Of a stretch of DNA of 8,968 bases, positions 1 to 6,980 are shown piece after piece (positions within the stretch are counted from its first letter, which is position 1; each line of letters opens with the position of its first letter). Below the pieces are notes generated by a model that saw only the letters and a list, made by a program, of their open reading frames with translations, did not search any database and was not told the origin of the DNA. This stretch comes from Prevotella sp. (GTDB lineage: Bacteria; Bacteroidota; Bacteroidia; Bacteroidales; Dysgonomonadaceae), in contig JAISKQ010000110.1 of the NCBI GenBank assembly GCA_031260865.1, positions 1 through 8,968 on the forward strand, read 5' to 3'. The translations under genes and the position numbers were made by a program.

Positions 1-14
1 ATTTTTTACTGCGC

Positions 15-29
15 GCAATCACAGATTGC
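15..29. repeat. Short perfect inverted repeat
   Basis: GCAATC (15-20) and GATTGC (24-29) are perfect inverted arms around ACA. The element lies directly beside the larger hairpin at 30-66 inside the GC-rich stretch. It is too short to interpret alone. Confidence 0.4.
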
Positions 30-66
30 TTGCCTTCCTTTTGCCCAAAGCCGCAAAAGGAAGCAA
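30..66. repeat. Long inverted repeat / hairpin in GC-rich stretch
   Basis: CTTCCTTTTGC (34-44) and GCAAAAGGAAG (53-63) form an 11-bp perfect inverted repeat around the 8-nt loop CCAAAGCC. Allowing one bulged base (33), pairing extends by three base pairs to 30-32 and 64-66, giving 14 bp. The A-run on the plus strand after the hairpin gives no U-tail in either direction, so it does not look like a terminator. It probably belongs to the putative dispersed element. Confidence 0.55.
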
Positions 67-208
67 AAACGCTTTAACGCCCACTTCATAGGCCGACCCG
101 CTACGGGCTTAAAGGCTAATCGAAAAAACTCGCTCCAAACTTTGCTAAATACGAATCGGCGGCTAAGCTCAAACACGTTTTCGTTTTACGCCTTTTTCGC
201 CCGGCGGG

Positions 209-266
209 TGCCCCGTCCATGAAGTAAACGGCGTTGGCTGACGCACGACGAGACCGCGACGGGGCA
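209..266. repeat. 9-bp GC-rich inverted repeat
   Basis: TGCCCCGTC (209-217) and GACGGGGCA (258-266) are perfect inverted arms separated by 40 bases. They lie in the most GC-rich part of the stretch (about 60% for 181-240) and may bound a folded unit within a repeat element. No function can be assigned. Confidence 0.45.
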
Positions 267-402
267 TTAGTACAATGATATATAACGTTTTGAGTAGCAA
301 GAGCAGAAGCGGAATACATTCTTATTATGCCGAGTCGCGAAAAACGACTAATGCAATTGAACCAATAAAAATTCAACCAGTTTCTAAGACATTTATTCTA
401 TT

Positions 403-3057
403 TCAAAAATTAAACAGGTATTTTACCAAAATTTGTCTATTATGTAAAACGTAAATATCTTTAGATTCACTTAAAGCATCAAGACTTTCAAATTCATAAT
501 TATTATTGTTAAAGATATTATTTACTAATAGTTGTATCTCACTATTTTTTATCAAATATGAAACGGCTAAATCGGACAGATATTTGAATGGCGTATCTAT
601 TGATGTATTGTAATAATATTCATTTGTTGATTTTATTTGTATTTTTTTAGATGGAATGTAGTTGATCGTTAATTTAAAAGCATCGTTGCGCAAAGGTGGA
701 TATTTATTTTTTTCAGGATATGTCTTTTCTATTCGCGCGAATACGGATTTCGATTCAAACTCCATGTTCAATTGTCTAAAAGGTTGTGTAGAGAATGAGA
801 ATGAGGCGTCATGTGATTCATTCCTGTATTTCGTAAAAACATCGGATATAACACGTGTATCTCCAAAATTGAAAAGGTTATATTTTAAACTAAACCGCGT
901 TCTCCAAAATGATATAGACTTACTTAAGAGGGACGTTATTCCCCAATTATTATTTGACACATCTTTTTTTATATTATTTGTCTGTTGCAATATTCCATTA
1001 AATGCTGTTTTAGTAAGCGAATTCCTTTTCTCTATTGAGAAATATCCAACTATATTATAGAAAAAACCTTTCATTGGATTCTTATAAAAAAAGCCAACAT
1101 TATAATTCTGTGCCTTTCTTGTCGCTAACTCATTATTTTTACTTGAAGCGTATCGATACGATGTAAAAATATAACTTGGATAAAGCGCGTATATATCAGA
1201 GTAATATTGTGTATATCTAAATCTTGTCGTTAGTTTATAATACGCGTTTATATTATACTCGAAAGTTAATAAGGGATTGAATATAAGTTTTAAATTATTA
1301 TTCTTTTCTTTATCACGCAGATAATCATGCCTATATATATTGCTTAATGATGTATTCAATTCAATTTTAGTTTTAAATCTAAGATTTTGAAAATTAAGCG
1401 AAGGGCAAAGGTATACATCTGCTTCCGTATATATGAAATGATTAAACAAGGAGTCGGATAAGAGCGCCGGATAATACGCTCCTGTTGTAACAAGAGAAGA
1501 TCTTAAAGCCTGATTTTTTATTTTTAATCCGGATTTATACGCTATGTTCAAGCCCAATAATTTATGAGAGAAAGAGGTATAAGTATGAGAATAAAAGGAG
1601 CGGATTCTCGCGTCTTGCGTCATACTGTCATAATCTATGGTATCATTCAATAATTCAGTATATAACCCGGGCGATATTTTTATATATTGGGGCAGGTTAT
1701 TAAGGGTGTTTATACTTGATAGCCTAATTGTTGAATTATTTCTTGTTTTATAGATGAATTCAAATTCATTTGATATAGTAGTCCTATCAAGATTTGTTGT
1801 TTGTTGAATCGAATTATTACCTGTTATATTTCCATTATTCGTATTAAAACGCGTAAATATCCTGAATGTGTTATTTATATAACATTTTTCGTCATTCTGA
1901 TTATAAGCAATATTTCCTTCTATCTCGTTTCTCTTGCCGATAGCATGTATATCCTCATTTATTGACAAATTAGTTTCCGGCAGAAAATAGGTGGAGGTAG
2001 ATTCTCTACGCTGTTTATCCTTGTCATAAAGGTAACTCGCTTGCACTCGAAGCGATTTTTCTTTATTGTATTTTTTTAGATGATTCGTTGTAAACAAATG
2101 AGTATCATTGAAAAGAAAACGCTTCTTATCAATGTTTCCTAAAGATACGGATATGGGATTAAATATATCTTTTTCATCGGCGTCATATCCCATCCGTTTA
2201 ATCGTCGATGCCGTCAGAATCAGGAGTTCTTCGGTTATGTCGTTTCCGCTGTTATTGTTTTTATACATTGATAAATTTTGCCTGTTCGGAAGGAAAAACA
2301 TAGCCAGCAATCTATTGTCTAATAATACATTATCTTTATTGTTTTCTAAGCCTACGCCTAAATCCACGGCGCCTAACATGTTACTTTTGGCATCTTCTTC
2401 CAATACAAGATTTAATGAAGCTTTATCGGAAAAATCTATTCCACGGAGAGTGGATATCGGCTGATGATTCTCCAATATTTGAATATCTTTAACTACTTTC
2501 GCTGAAAGATTATTCGTTATCAGATTATACTTCCCGTCAGTCAGGTTCATGCCTTCAACATAAAATTTCTCAATGGGCGTACCCTCATAATTTATTCTAC
2601 CATCTTTTTCCACCTCTATGCCCGGAAGTCTTTTTAGAACATCTTTAATGGTTCGATCTTGAGCCATGCGAAAGCCGCTTACAACATAATTCAATGTATC
2701 TCCACTTTGTTTTATACGGTCAAATGTGACTTCGACTTCTTTTAATATTATTTCTGATTGTTCAAGACAATAATCATTCCCATTCTTGAAATTCTTTGCT
2801 TCAATAAGTAGTGGCGTGTAGCCCAAACAGGAAAAATGAAGATAATGAACTTTATGATCTGGATTGGTTATAAAAAATATTCCGTTTTCATCAGTCATTG
2901 TAAAATCTATCGCCATGCTATCGGCTCGTAAAAGACTGACAGAGACAAAATCAAGAGGATTTTTATTCTCTTTTTCTATAATTCTCCCGCTAAAGGTTTG
3001 TGAGTATATACAAAAAGGAGTTATACATAATAATATAAGAACAAAGCAGCCTTTCAT
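403..3057 (-). CDS. TonB-dependent receptor-like outer-membrane barrel protein with carboxypeptidase-regulatory-like domain
   Basis: 884 residues, predicted to sit in the outer membrane. Residues 1-19 look like a Sec signal peptide, probably cleaved before Gln20. Residues about 21-105 resemble the carboxypeptidase-D regulatory-like beta-sandwich common at the N-terminus of Bacteroidota TonB-dependent receptors. Residues about 115-230 resemble a plug domain, with an LPGIEV segment at 144-149. The rest is rich in alternating aromatic/polar strands and ends ...YLFNF, a typical C-terminal Phe barrel signal. The start ATG overlaps the stop of the GLPGLI gene as TAATG, implying translational coupling. 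I see no convincing TonB box and no SusD partner, so active transport is uncertain and a structural or secretion role is possible. The substrate is unknown. The gene is AT-rich compared with the genes at the other end of the window. Confidence 0.85.
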   Translation of the reverse strand: MKGCFVLILLCITPFCIYSQTFSGRIIEKENKNPLDFVSVSLLRADSMAIDFTMTDENGIFFITNPDHKVHYLHFSCLGYTPLLIEAKNFKNGNDYCLEQSEIILKEVEVTFDRIKQSGDTLNYVVSGFRMAQDRTIKDVLKRLPGIEVEKDGRINYEGTPIEKFYVEGMNLTDGKYNLITNNLSAKVVKDIQILENHQPISTLRGIDFSDKASLNLVLEEDAKSNMLGAVDLGVGLENNKDNVLLDNRLLAMFFLPNRQNLSMYKNNNSGNDITEELLILTASTIKRMGYDADEKDIFNPISVSLGNIDKKRFLFNDTHLFTTNHLKKYNKEKSLRVQASYLYDKDKQRRESTSTYFLPETNLSINEDIHAIGKRNEIEGNIAYNQNDEKCYINNTFRIFTRFNTNNGNITGNNSIQQTTNLDRTTISNEFEFIYKTRNNSTIRLSSINTLNNLPQYIKISPGLYTELLNDTIDYDSMTQDARIRSFYSHTYTSFSHKLLGLNIAYKSGLKIKNQALRSSLVTTGAYYPALLSDSLFNHFIYTEADVYLCPSLNFQNLRFKTKIELNTSLSNIYRHDYLRDKEKNNNLKLIFNPLLTFEYNINAYYKLTTRFRYTQYYSDIYALYPSYIFTSYRYASSKNNELATRKAQNYNVGFFYKNPMKGFFYNIVGYFSIEKRNSLTKTAFNGILQQTNNIKKDVSNNNWGITSLLSKSISFWRTRFSLKYNLFNFGDTRVISDVFTKYRNESHDASFSFSTQPFRQLNMEFESKSVFARIEKTYPEKNKYPPLRNDAFKLTINYIPSKKIQIKSTNEYYYNTSIDTPFKYLSDLAVSYLIKNSEIQLLVNNIFNNNNYEFESLDALSESKDIYVLHNRQILVKYLFNF

Positions 3058-3893
3058 TAGTTTGTTATGTCTGTTTCCATCCCTATATATTCGTTACTCT
3101 CCAATGATACTTCCTTCCCTTTGGAATCCACTTCTTTTATCTTCATATCCAGACCTAAAGATTTGTTTAGGAAAGCTAAAGGGTCTTTAGCCTCTTCTAC
3201 TTTTAATTTATGTAAATCTTTTCGAGTGCAGTTGATATATTGATTTTTCAAAGGTTGTATGATTGAAGTTTTGTCATTTTTTTTGATACCCAAAGCTGTA
3301 AAATGGTAAATATCATTAGCGTCCGCCGCCTCCAAAATCAGACCCGGAAGCCCCCATAATTTCCATGGACCATCAGAAATCGGTATCTCATTTGTAAACC
3401 AGACTATCCACGCGCGCCCTCTAAAAAGTGTCGTTGCTTTTTGGCATTTATAGCCGATAATCTCTTTTTTTTCATCCTGTAATTTCCAGACGGGTCTTTC
3501 AAGGGTTTCTTCGTATCTATACCAAGGTTTAATCATTTGTTCAATATAGGTCAACCTTCCTTTATTCGGATAATTTTTATATACTCTATAATATTGTGTA
3601 CTTCGTGGAATTTTTGCTTTTTCTTTTTCAATATCAGCCGTGGAAAACCCGATAGAAAGCATACTGTCCTGAATAACTCTCCGCCTATCGGATAAAAGGC
3701 TATAAAATTCCGACGATTGTCCGCTTATCCTAAGTATCATTCTGTCGGGTCTTTTCTTATTCATGTCCATTGTGTTTTTCACATAATCGGCATGATAAGT
3801 AACACTCATATTCATGTTCGCTAATCCGCTTTTATCCTGAGCATTACAAACAAATGGCAACAAGCATAATAAAATTAAAATAATGTTTTTCAT
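3057..3893 (-). CDS. GLPGLI family protein, secreted/periplasmic
   Basis: 278 residues from the chosen start. The diagnostic motif GLPGLI is at residues 181-186, preceded by a Trp-rich stretch (PWKLW) and followed by a beta-rich segment, as expected for this Bacteroidota-restricted family of unknown function. Residues 1-18 form a clear signal peptide (Lys-Asn, then Ile/Leu-rich, ending CNA before Gln19), so the protein is exported. I chose the ATG at 3893 over the in-frame ATG at 3941. The longer form would put 16 polar and aromatic residues before the signal peptide, and its start lies between the arms of an inverted repeat. Both starts lack a Shine-Dalgarno sequence. It is the first gene of a two-gene unit with the barrel protein (stop-start overlap TAATG). 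GLPGLI genes are often found beside such barrels, which suggests a joint envelope role; the biochemical role is unknown. Confidence 0.85.
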   Translation of the reverse strand: MKNIILILLCLLPFVCNAQDKSGLANMNMSVTYHADYVKNTMDMNKKRPDRMILRISGQSSEFYSLLSDRRRVIQDSMLSIGFSTADIEKEKAKIPRSTQYYRVYKNYPNKGRLTYIEQMIKPWYRYEETLERPVWKLQDEKKEIIGYKCQKATTLFRGRAWIVWFTNEIPISDGPWKLWGLPGLILEAADANDIYHFTALGIKKNDKTSIIQPLKNQYINCTRKDLHKLKVEEAKDPLAFLNKSLGLDMKIKEVDSKGKEVSLESNEYIGMETDITN

Positions 3894-3928
3894 ATTATTC
3901 GTTATTCTAAGATGATGATTAATAAAAT

Positions 3929-3966
3929 ATGATAGCAGCATAATGTTTCGTTATATCTGCTATCAT
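3929..3966 (-). promoter_or_regulatory. 10-bp inverted repeat in leader of GLPGLI operon
   Basis: ATGATAGCAG (3929-3938) and CTGCTATCAT (3957-3966) are perfect inverted arms around 18 bases. Within the spacer, ATAA and TTAT can pair further. If transcribed, this forms a stable hairpin 36 nt upstream of the chosen GLPGLI start. Only a mixed A/T tail follows, so it is a poor terminator. An operator, an attenuator or an mRNA 5'-stabilising hairpin are all possible. Confidence 0.5.
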
Positions 3967-4039
3967 TTATTTAGATTTTAGCAATACGTATTTTCAAGAT
4001 AATCGGCTACATATCTTCCTTTTCACTATTTGTCAAAAA

Positions 4040-4047
4040 CAAAAATA
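4040..4047 (-). promoter_or_regulatory. Weak candidate Bacteroidota -7 box
   Basis: The minus strand reads TATTTTTG, matching the Bacteroidota housekeeping -7 consensus TAnnTTTG. No good -33 TTTG is at the expected spacing, and the surroundings are A/T homopolymer-rich, so a chance match is quite possible. If real, it would start the GLPGLI-barrel transcript with a leader of about 140 nt that includes the inverted repeat. Confidence 0.25.
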
Positions 4048-4216
4048 AAAGTATTTTTTTTATTATTAATAATAAATTAACATAAAAATAGCATTTATTT
4101 AATACTATGTGTATTTTTACTTGTTCGCCAAGTTTTATTTTAAACGCATTACACCATCTATAGAATATAGAAATACTGTTTCTCCTCATCTTTGGAAGAG
4201 TTGGGAAGTGGCTCAC

Positions 4217-4249
4217 AAAAAAAAAGACGCGGTCATCATCACCGCGTCT
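4217..4249 (-). terminator. Intrinsic terminator of the sigma / Dma-like / NigD-like operon
   Basis: On the minus strand AGACGCGGT (4249-4241) pairs perfectly with ACCGCGTCT (4233-4225) around a 7-nt loop (GATGATG). The 3' arm runs straight into a T tract (4225-4217). A GC-rich 9-bp stem plus U-tail makes this a classical Rho-independent terminator. It lies about 37 nt past the stop of the lipoprotein gene and marks the operon end. Confidence 0.9.
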
Positions 4250-4285
4250 CATCTTTATATCAAGTATTAAGAGCCTGTTTAAATT

Positions 4286-5125
4286 TTATTCTTTAACATA
4301 ATTGAATACAAACATAGCTGAGGCAGAGTCGGTGCTCCAATTTCCAATCGTTTCCGTTTTTCCCACAGCGCTAGCTCCGCTACCGTCCAATCTGGTATAA
4401 CGGAACTTTATTGGTATTGGTGTGCTTTTTTGACCGTTATCATTAAAATGACCGCTTGTCTGGAAAGAATACTTTATATAAGACAAATCTCCCACGCACA
4501 TCACATTTGTACTTGCTTCAGCGCCGTCGCCGGAATTTGTCCTTTTGAAACGGACATCTATAATGATTTTATTATCACCTATCTCTCCCATCTGCCCGTT
4601 CACTTCTTCTTTTTGGTTATTAGGGTCATAATAAAATTCCATGGAAGGATCATCTTTATCTCTTAAAGAAGCTTTCGCTCCAAAAATCCACCTGTCGCCA
4701 AAGAAACTTTGATAAGTTGTTGTAAGCAATCCATAGTCATAAAATAACACGCCAAAAGAAGTAGGCAGATAATCGTTTTCCTCCGATGGAGCAGTAGGAT
4801 GTCCCATTGTCTGATTCAACATTACGGCTTTCGCGCCAAAATCTTCCGCCACATAATATCCGGACGCGGAAGAAGTGTTTGAAATCTTATATCCTAATGT
4901 ATAGCACTGTCCTCTTTGCAAAGTAGCTATTTGCGGAGAAGTCACATACATAGGACCATTCCCTTGTCCCGATACCGCCGCTACCTGAACACCGGATCCA
5001 AGCGTTGTTATATAAGCATAATCGGCGACGACCTCTATTTCGGTATTGGTTTCGCCTAAGCACGAGGAGAATAAAAAAGCGATGGAGAACACGCAACAAA
5101 TCAATTTAAGCATTGATGTTTTCAT
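4286..5125 (-). CDS. Putative NigD-like outer-membrane lipoprotein
   Basis: 279 residues. The N-terminus is a lipoprotein signal: Met-Lys start, hydrophobic residues 6-19, and lipobox FSSC with Cys22 as the expected lipidation site, followed by Leu-Gly-Glu. The mature protein is beta-rich and Gly/Ser/Thr/Tyr-rich, with no transmembrane helix. Its layout (short tail, DYAYITTL-type first strand, an N-terminal part to about residue 95, then a longer beta region) resembles NigD-family lipoproteins, which have an OB-like N-terminal and a beta-sandwich C-terminal domain. This family call rests on my recognition of the pattern and on context, not on a search. It is the last gene of the operon, 23 nt after the Dma-like gene and ahead of a strong terminator. 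NigD1 of Bacteroides thetaiotaomicron acts downstream of Dma1 in vesicle formation; a similar role here is inferred. Confidence 0.7.
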   Translation of the reverse strand: MKTSMLKLICCVFSIAFLFSSCLGETNTEIEVVADYAYITTLGSGVQVAAVSGQGNGPMYVTSPQIATLQRGQCYTLGYKISNTSSASGYYVAEDFGAKAVMLNQTMGHPTAPSEENDYLPTSFGVLFYDYGLLTTTYQSFFGDRWIFGAKASLRDKDDPSMEFYYDPNNQKEEVNGQMGEIGDNKIIIDVRFKRTNSGDGAEASTNVMCVGDLSYIKYSFQTSGHFNDNGQKSTPIPIKFRYTRLDGSGASAVGKTETIGNWSTDSASAMFVFNYVKE

Positions 5126-5148
5126 ATTTTTTCTTTTATTTTTAATTG

Positions 5149-6408
5149 TTAAAAATCAAATTTTAGACCCATATTCAGATCCAACTGAATTTTTTGATCC
5201 GAATATATCGTATGGTACTTATTTCCGGCATCAAAATAATAAGCGCCGCCAATTGTTCCGTAAAGATACAATTTTTTATAGATAGGATACGCGATTCCTA
5301 CAGCCGCGTTCGCGGAAAATTGTAAATTAGGTTGTTTTATAGACTCTCTGATGTAATAAGGTTCGCTATAGTACACGATGTTAGCCAAAGCCGCGTCTCC
5401 AATATTATTACTTTTTTCAGAGAAGCCCATTTTGCTTTCATATTTTCCTTTTATGTCTTTTTGCACCATACCTCCTATCGACAGATAAAACTTCGTCTTA
5501 CCCAATTCAATGAATGTATAATTCAACGTTAAAGGAATTCCCAAATAGTGAAAATATTGATTTTCTTCCAATTCAAACGCGCTGTTTGAGGACAATTTGG
5601 AAGATAAATAAGTATAAACCACTCCTGTTTCCAACGACAAGTTCGAGGCGATTCCTTTTGAGATTCTCACTCCCACGGAAATCGGTATTCGATGTTGTAC
5701 CTCAGACTCTTTATTTTCTTTATCCACTTCCGCGCTAAATACCGCGCTCCTTTCATATTTCGAGAACAGCAGCCCGCTACCGTTTTCGTTCTCATTATAT
5801 GCCAATAAACTCGAATTAGCCGAAGCGCTAAGGGAAAAACCACTTGAAGTTGATTTTTTCTTCGGAAGCAACAATTTTCCGGTAGTGTTATCAGTCGCCA
5901 ACAACGGCTCGTCTTTCTTTACAAGAGGCTTTATCTCTTCTTTTTTAGTCTCTTGCTCTATTTTTGGTTCTTCCTTTTGTTCCGCGATCTTCACCGGTTG
6001 TTCTTTCTGTTCAGGAAGCTTTACAGGTTGTTCTTTTATCTCTTTTGCACGAGCTATCGCAGGATTTGTAATCACAGGTTCTACAATAGGTTCAGGGATT
6101 GGGTTGATAGCGGCTGTATCAACGGCCTTGCCGGGTTCTTCATTTACAGTTATAACCGGCTCATCTGTAATATTTCCCGAGTTTGGTATAAACAAAACGC
6201 CCGCGACTACCGCCGCCACGAGTCCGGCTACGATTAAAGCCGTTTTTATCAAAGATTTTTTAGCGGATGACGATGAGGAGTCGGCAGGCGCGGACTGCTG
6301 AGACAAAAGCTGATCCAACCCGCCCCATACGGACGCAGGTACCTCCGGTTCAAAGTCTTTCAACTTTGAGGAGAATAGATCTTTTATTATGTCTTTGTCT
6401 TCCATCAT
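5149..6408 (-). CDS. Dma-like dual membrane-spanning anti-sigma factor with C-terminal outer-membrane beta-barrel
   Basis: 419 residues with an unusual order of parts. Residues 1-50 are soluble, with an FEPEVPASVWGGLDQLL segment (19-35) like the short sigma-binding tails of Bacteroidota anti-sigma proteins, then a Ser run. Residues 54-73 are one hydrophobic helix. Residues about 75-185 are a low-complexity Pro/Glu/Lys linker containing a 10-residue tandem repeat (125-144). Residues about 186-419 show alternating amphipathic strands and end ...LKFDF, a C-terminal Phe barrel signal. This matches the Dma family: N-terminus in the cytoplasm holding the sigma factor, linker across the periplasm, barrel in the outer membrane. 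The start is 2 nt after the sigma stop; an adjacent second ATG (Met2) is equally possible. If the barrel senses envelope state, release of sigma would raise expression of this same operon. The alternative is a plain porin-family protein with a signal anchor. Confidence 0.75.
   Translation of the reverse strand: MMEDKDIIKDLFSSKLKDFEPEVPASVWGGLDQLLSQQSAPADSSSSSAKKSLIKTALIVAGLVAAVVAGVLFIPNSGNITDEPVITVNEEPGKAVDTAAINPIPEPIVEPVITNPAIARAKEIKEQPVKLPEQKEQPVKIAEQKEEPKIEQETKKEEIKPLVKKDEPLLATDNTTGKLLLPKKKSTSSGFSLSASANSSLLAYNENENGSGLLFSKYERSAVFSAEVDKENKESEVQHRIPISVGVRISKGIASNLSLETGVVYTYLSSKLSSNSAFELEENQYFHYLGIPLTLNYTFIELGKTKFYLSIGGMVQKDIKGKYESKMGFSEKSNNIGDAALANIVYYSEPYYIRESIKQPNLQFSANAAVGIAYPIYKKLYLYGTIGGAYYFDAGNKYHTIYSDQKIQLDLNMGLKFDF
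5977..6036 (-). repeat. 30-bp in-frame tandem repeat in the periplasmic linker
   Basis: Two consecutive 30-base units encode KEQPVKLPEQ (residues 125-134) and KEQPVKIAEQ (135-144) of the Dma-like protein. A degenerate third copy begins KEEPK. Being in-frame, changes in copy number would lengthen or shorten the linker by 10 residues without breaking the reading frame. Confidence 0.75.
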
Positions 6409-6410
6409 CT

Positions 6411-6959
6411 TTACATCTGTTTATTTACGTATTGTTTTATTTTTTCCTGCAATATCTGCCTGGCTCTGACATATTGCGAACGGGAAGTACCTTCGTTTAT
6501 GCCGAGCATATCCGCGATTTCTTTATGAGAATAATCTTCTATCGCGTACAAGTTAAAAACTGTAGAATAACCTTTCGGCAATTCTTGAACCATATTGAGC
6601 AACTCTTTTTCAGATATTTTATATAATTGATCGTCCTCTGTCGATTCATCCACTATTTCAGGAAGATTTTGAACATCTTCCGAAGATTGAATTAAATGTT
6701 TCTTTTTTCTTAAGTTTTCTAAAGCCTTGTTTATGAAAACGCGCTTCAACCAACCCTCAAACGAACCTTTCCCTTGAAAAGAGCTAATGTTCGCGAAAAC
6801 TTTGATGAATCCGTCCTGCAACAAATCCTGCGCGGCGTCAGAGTCGGAACTATAACGTAAGCAAATGCCATACATCTTACGAGAGTAAGCTTCGTAAAGC
6901 ATTTTTTGAGCTTCCCGCTTTTGTTCCTTGCAGCCTGCTATCATTTGCAGTTCATTCAT
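6411..6959 (-). CDS. ECF-type RNA polymerase sigma-70 factor
   Basis: 182 residues, normal for a group 4 (ECF) sigma factor. Region 2 spans about 20-88, including YSRKMYGICLRY, the core-binding segment around DLLQDGFIKVF (45-55), and SFEGWLKRVFINKALENLRKK (66-86) for -10 recognition. Region 4 spans about 118-172, with LPKGYSTVFNLY, then the helix-turn-helix YSHKEIADMLGINEGTSRSQ (143-162) and a basic recognition-helix end (VRARQIL). There is no region 1.1 or 3, as expected. The gene leads the operon, preceded by an ECF-like promoter about 22 nt upstream, and its stop is 2 nt from the start of the putative anti-sigma gene, so the two are likely made together. The target regulon outside the operon cannot be read from the window. 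Confidence 0.95.
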   Translation of the reverse strand: MNELQMIAGCKEQKREAQKMLYEAYSRKMYGICLRYSSDSDAAQDLLQDGFIKVFANISSFQGKGSFEGWLKRVFINKALENLRKKKHLIQSSEDVQNLPEIVDESTEDDQLYKISEKELLNMVQELPKGYSTVFNLYAIEDYSHKEIADMLGINEGTSRSQYVRARQILQEKIKQYVNKQM

Positions 6960-6980
6960 ATTGGTTAAGCTTCATTTTAG

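Larger units (their letters stand above)
1..395. other. Gene-free GC-rich stretch, probable dispersed intergenic repeat
   Basis: No convincing gene is present here. By hand count positions 1-360 are about 48% G+C, whereas sampled lines of the adjacent barrel gene are about 28-33%. The stretch carries several inverted repeats (15-29, 30-66, 209-266). The only open frame, minus strand 376-116, encodes an Arg/Ser/Ala-rich peptide with no signal, domain or start context. Composition and inverted repeats together suggest a multicopy intergenic element of the kind scattered through Bacteroidales genomes; multiplicity is inferred, since only one copy is in the window. Its right border is not sharp, and I place it just past the end of the barrel gene on composition alone. 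Confidence 0.4.
3894..4216. other. Intergenic leader of the GLPGLI-barrel operon
   Basis: This AT-rich stretch of about 320 bases separates the terminator of the sigma operon from the GLPGLI gene. I see no gene in it; the open frame at 4252-4007 starts inside the terminator hairpin and is rejected. It contains a 10-bp inverted repeat (3929-3966) and one weak -7-type match (4040-4047), so it probably holds the promoter and 5' leader of the downstream pair. Confidence 0.6.

Noticed and set aside
333..349. AGTCG/CGACT mini-hairpin as terminator of the barrel gene
   Set aside because: It has only 5 bp and no T-run after it in the direction of transcription.
116..376. 86-residue open frame on the minus strand
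   Set aside because: It lies wholly in the GC-rich repeat-like stretch, is Arg/Ser/Ala-rich with no domain or signal, and overlaps an inverted repeat. It is best explained as an accidental frame in repeat DNA.
357..376. TTGAA/TTCAA inverted repeat after the barrel gene
   Set aside because: A 5-bp AT-rich stem with a 10-nt loop and no U-tail is expected by chance.
3894..3941. Longer start for the GLPGLI protein (ATG at 3941)
   Set aside because: It would bury the signal peptide behind 16 residues and lies between the arms of an inverted repeat.
4007..4252. 81-residue open frame on the minus strand
   Set aside because: Its first codons are the terminator hairpin and its U-tail (hence Asp-Asp-Asp and Phe-Phe-Phe). 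The rest is translated AT-rich spacer.
4270..4285. GAGCCTGTTTAAATTT, reminiscent of insertion-sequence ends
   Set aside because: No matching second end, target duplication or transposase is present; a resemblance from memory is not enough.
4887..5099. 70-residue minus-strand frame inside the lipoprotein gene
   Set aside because: It is a shifted frame of the NigD-like gene, with no independent signals.
662..6626. Plus-strand open frames of 66-138 codons, such as 662-1060, 2108-2464, 5885-6301 and 6267-6626
   Set aside because: All lie opposite well-supported minus-strand genes, have low-complexity or implausible translations, and lack start context.
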